A stretch of DNA of 64,000 bases, from positions 5,979,017 to 6,043,016 of the forward strand of contig SCHM01000004.1 in assembly GCA_004123355.1 (NCBI GenBank), written 5' to 3'. Shown piece by piece: positions 61,355-64,000 of this stretch (position 1 is the stretch's first letter; every line of letters begins with the position of its first letter). The notes beneath the pieces were generated by a model, which was given only the letters and a program-made list of their open reading frames with translations, did not search any database and was not told the origin of the DNA. A program made the translations under genes and the position numbers. The stretch comes from Amphirosellinia nigrospora (taxonomy: Eukaryota > Ascomycota > Sordariomycetes > Xylariales > Xylariaceae).

Positions 61355-64000
61355 ATGCACCTGTACCGAACTGTCTCAAGTGCACGGTCATTGCCCGAGC
61401 GGCCCTATGTGGAGCTGACCGTACCTGCCGATGCCCGAAAGATCGTATCTGTGACTTTCACAACTGTGTCACGAGATCAAGGTAATGCCACCTCACATAA
61501 ATAACAGTAGCATCCACCCGCATCTCCTATATATCTAGAAACAAAGAGGAGGGTCATTGCTTACTAAAATGCATGTACAGGTTGGGCAGATGAGGCCGGT
61601 TTTTCGTATTCATGGTTCGACTGCATCGTCCAAAGGCGGACATCAGGCCTCACAGACTTGCCCTCGTACACCATCTGCGCAAACCGTACGGCAAACCCCG
61701 AGTTTTTCACACATGAAACACGCTGGGACTACCAGTCAGACCTGCATATCCGCCTCTGGATTGAGGCCTTGCAGGCCGGCGATACCATCAGCATCTTGCC
61801 CCGCGCTATTTTCCCGGCACGCGTGAATATCATTCGCGAGGCAAGCATTAAGCTTCAGTATGAGGCATATCAAGGGAGACAACATGAGCTGCCCACTACT
61901 GAACACGAAGAAGAAACGTTCTATAACAGGCCGCTAAAGACAGACGAACACGAGATACGGATTCTTGTTGTCGAGCCAGGTCCATTTGATGAACCCATTC
62001 ATTGTAGTTTCGACTACACTACACTCAAGGCAAATGATTCCACCGTCCCACTGCCAAGTTTTGATGCCCTTTCGTACTGTTGGGACAATTCTTTTAGCGA
62101 GTACTATGTCTTGCTCGATCCGAACTTTCATTTCGGCAGAGAAGGACCTTGGGCGGGACGGAAATTCGCTGTCGGACGAAATGTCGAGACGGGCCTACGT
62201 CGACTGCGACAGGAGAACAGACCGATTCGAATTTGGATAGATGCTATTAGTATCAATCAAACGGACGTCGAGGAAAGGGCCCAGCAGGTGAGCATAATGA
62301 ACTTAATTTATTCTTATGCTACGACCGTTCATATTTGGCTCGGCGAAGGCAACCTGGTAGTTGATACTGCTCTGTGCGTCGTTCACGAGTTGATCAATCT
62401 TGCATACGGTGCTTGTCCTGGAGCCAATTCATGCCATTGTATAGCAGATGGCATTTCGAAGCATAGTGTAAGCAGACAAGACGCCAATGGTACACTACCG
62501 GTAGAGGGACTCACATCATCATCATCCCACCACGTCAACGAGTTCTGGAATCTTATTAAACGTACATTCATTCAACAATTGAGACAAATCGGCGACGATT
62601 GGTATAGTGGCGAAGTGGCGGCAATGATTGGTGGTCTCTACCAGCATGCATGGTTCACTCGGGTTTGGGTTCTACAAGAAGCCATCCTCGCCCGTCGAGC
62701 TTTTGTCCGTTCAAGCGCTGAGGTTATCCCTTTCGAGGAAATTATCTCGACGAGTAATCTGATTCATGATATTAGACATCAAGGAGGCTGGTTGCCGCAT
62801 ATCAAGTGGCGAGCAGCTTTAGCTCCTATCTGGGTTCGTCTAGGAAAACCGGCCGTCATTCAAGCCGGTGAGTTCCAGGTTGGCCAAAGTACAGAGATTA
62901 ATGAGTCAGACTTGCTTGCTTCAGTTGGTGTAAAGCCCGTCGGCATCTTGGATGTCTTTGTTGATGCGCTTGTAATGAGAGCCAGTGATCCTCGAGACAA
63001 GCTATTTGCACTCCTCCCATTTGCCCACGAAGTCAGCAATCCAACCGAGATGCAAAAGCAAACTTCTAAACTCGAACTTTTAATTAAGCCGAACTACTTA
63101 AAATCCACCGCGGTCGTCTTTGCAGATTTCACAAGGTGGTGGATCATACCCACCAGTCTCTTGCCATCTTATCATATATCCATGCAGACCCAGCCCGCTC
63201 CTGGCGGATGACAAGTAACCACAGACACTCTACGGCACCTACTTTAGATATCACGGAAGAACCAAAGCACCCGACATGGAGCATCAGTACAAACGGGCGG
63301 GCTTCGTGGGCCCGCGCTACGCTCAATTCGCAGTTCTCCTTTCATGCAACGGGAAGCACAACGCCATTCCTCGATCCGAATTACGGCGACTTCGAACTAC
63401 ACGACGACACGGCGCATTTCAATATCAGACTCAAAGGGGTAATCGTCGCCAACATCGTGGATATTGGCCATTTCCCTGTCGAGAAGTTGTTCCCCTATGG
63501 AAGCAAAGACGCCATGAATGGTGATGACGAAATAGTTAACGGCCAGAGGCAAAGTATACGAGCTGTCTTCCATAAGATATTTGATCCCTGCGGCCTTCAT
63601 CAGTTCTGGACACTCGAAGCCGACCCTGGCGAAGATACACACTACGATCTCGCGAGAGCGCGGAGCTGTTATTCGGACCACCTTCGCACGCACTGGGCAT
63701 ACTGTCCCGTGAAAAGCTGCTTGCTATGGCGCCTCCATCTGGGGGTGGTGATAGCGATGGAGGTGCCATGCTCTACAAGACAAATAATCTTCCCACGTGC
63801 CTCGACCCCTGTTTCTTCGTCGCTACAGGAGGTTATTACGGTTTGTGCCCCTGGACTGCACGAGAGGGTGATGTGGTCGTCTTGTTGTACGGCGGGAATA
63901 TTCCTTACCTTCTCCGACCAGTCGATAATGAGATGAATGCAAAGGAGGGAGTCGTTAATACCCAAGACATGTTCGAGTTTGTAGGCGAGTGCTATGTCCA
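61355..64000 (+). CDS. HET-domain (heterokaryon incompatibility) protein, partial at right edge, two frame breaks
   Basis: HET proteins take part in fungal non-self recognition and can trigger cell death. Exon 1 is 61355-61481, intron 61482-61580, exon 2 from 61581 to beyond the window. Residues 1-150 form a separate N-terminal domain: PYVELTVPADARKIVSVTF, VSRDQGWADEAGFSYSWFD, LQAGDTISILPRAIFP. The HET domain follows: FDALSYCWD, RIWIDAISINQTDVEERAQQ and VHIWLGEG. The C-terminal part has DPRDKLFALLPFA and, further on, ATGGYYGLCPWTAREGDVV and FEFVGECYV. The frame slips by one missing base near 63,147-63,151 and again near 63,701-63,708, both beside CCC. The stop lies outside the window. Family certain; specificity unknown. 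Confidence 0.85.

Overview
The window looks like chromosomal DNA of a filamentous ascomycete (Pezizomycotina). The genes have short GT-AG introns of about 50-100 nt. The gene families are typical of fungal accessory regions: a cytochrome P450, a HET-domain protein, a Clr5-ankyrin protein and a PD-(D/E)XK-like remnant. A 34-kb AT-rich block carries the mark of repeat-induced point mutation (RIP): CpA and TpG are almost absent, and surviving C/G sit mostly in CpG, CpT and GpC contexts. I cannot name the species.

Layout. (1) 1-8,819, accessory DNA: a 14-exon P450 with three frame breaks, a small four-helix membrane protein, traces of a minus-strand membrane protein, and a decayed PD-(D/E)XK-like gene. 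(2) 8,825-42,970, the AT-rich block. Paired direct repeats and 5-bp target duplications resolve it into one stack of nested LTR retrotransposon fossils: a Copia-type element (E) went into host DNA; element A went into the first 15 bp of E's left LTR; D (minus), B (plus) and a solo LTR went into A; C (minus) and a small GC-rich element F went into B. F and the solo LTR are nearly free of RIP, so they arrived late. (3) 42,928-64,000, genes again: Clr5-ankyrin, a truncated gene of unknown family, a thioesterase, a Cys-rich surface protein, an SDR, an isochorismatase-family hydrolase, a tartrate/D-malate dehydrogenase-like enzyme, a small secreted protein, and a HET-domain protein that runs off the right edge.

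Two observations stand out. First, E inserted inside the stop codon of the Clr5-ankyrin gene. The inferred empty site reads TGT-TAA, and the gene now borrows 14 codons and a stop from the LTR. Second, five of the flanking genes carry about nine small frame breaks, mostly single missing bases beside short C/G runs, whereas four other genes are clean. This is either local pseudogenisation or assembly indels. The metabolic genes (P450, thioesterase, SDR, isochorismatase, dehydrogenase) are close together but show no clear common pathway. The Clr5-ankyrin and HET genes are of the kind linked to fungal gene regulation or non-self recognition. I found no tRNA, rRNA, CRISPR array or complete DNA transposon.
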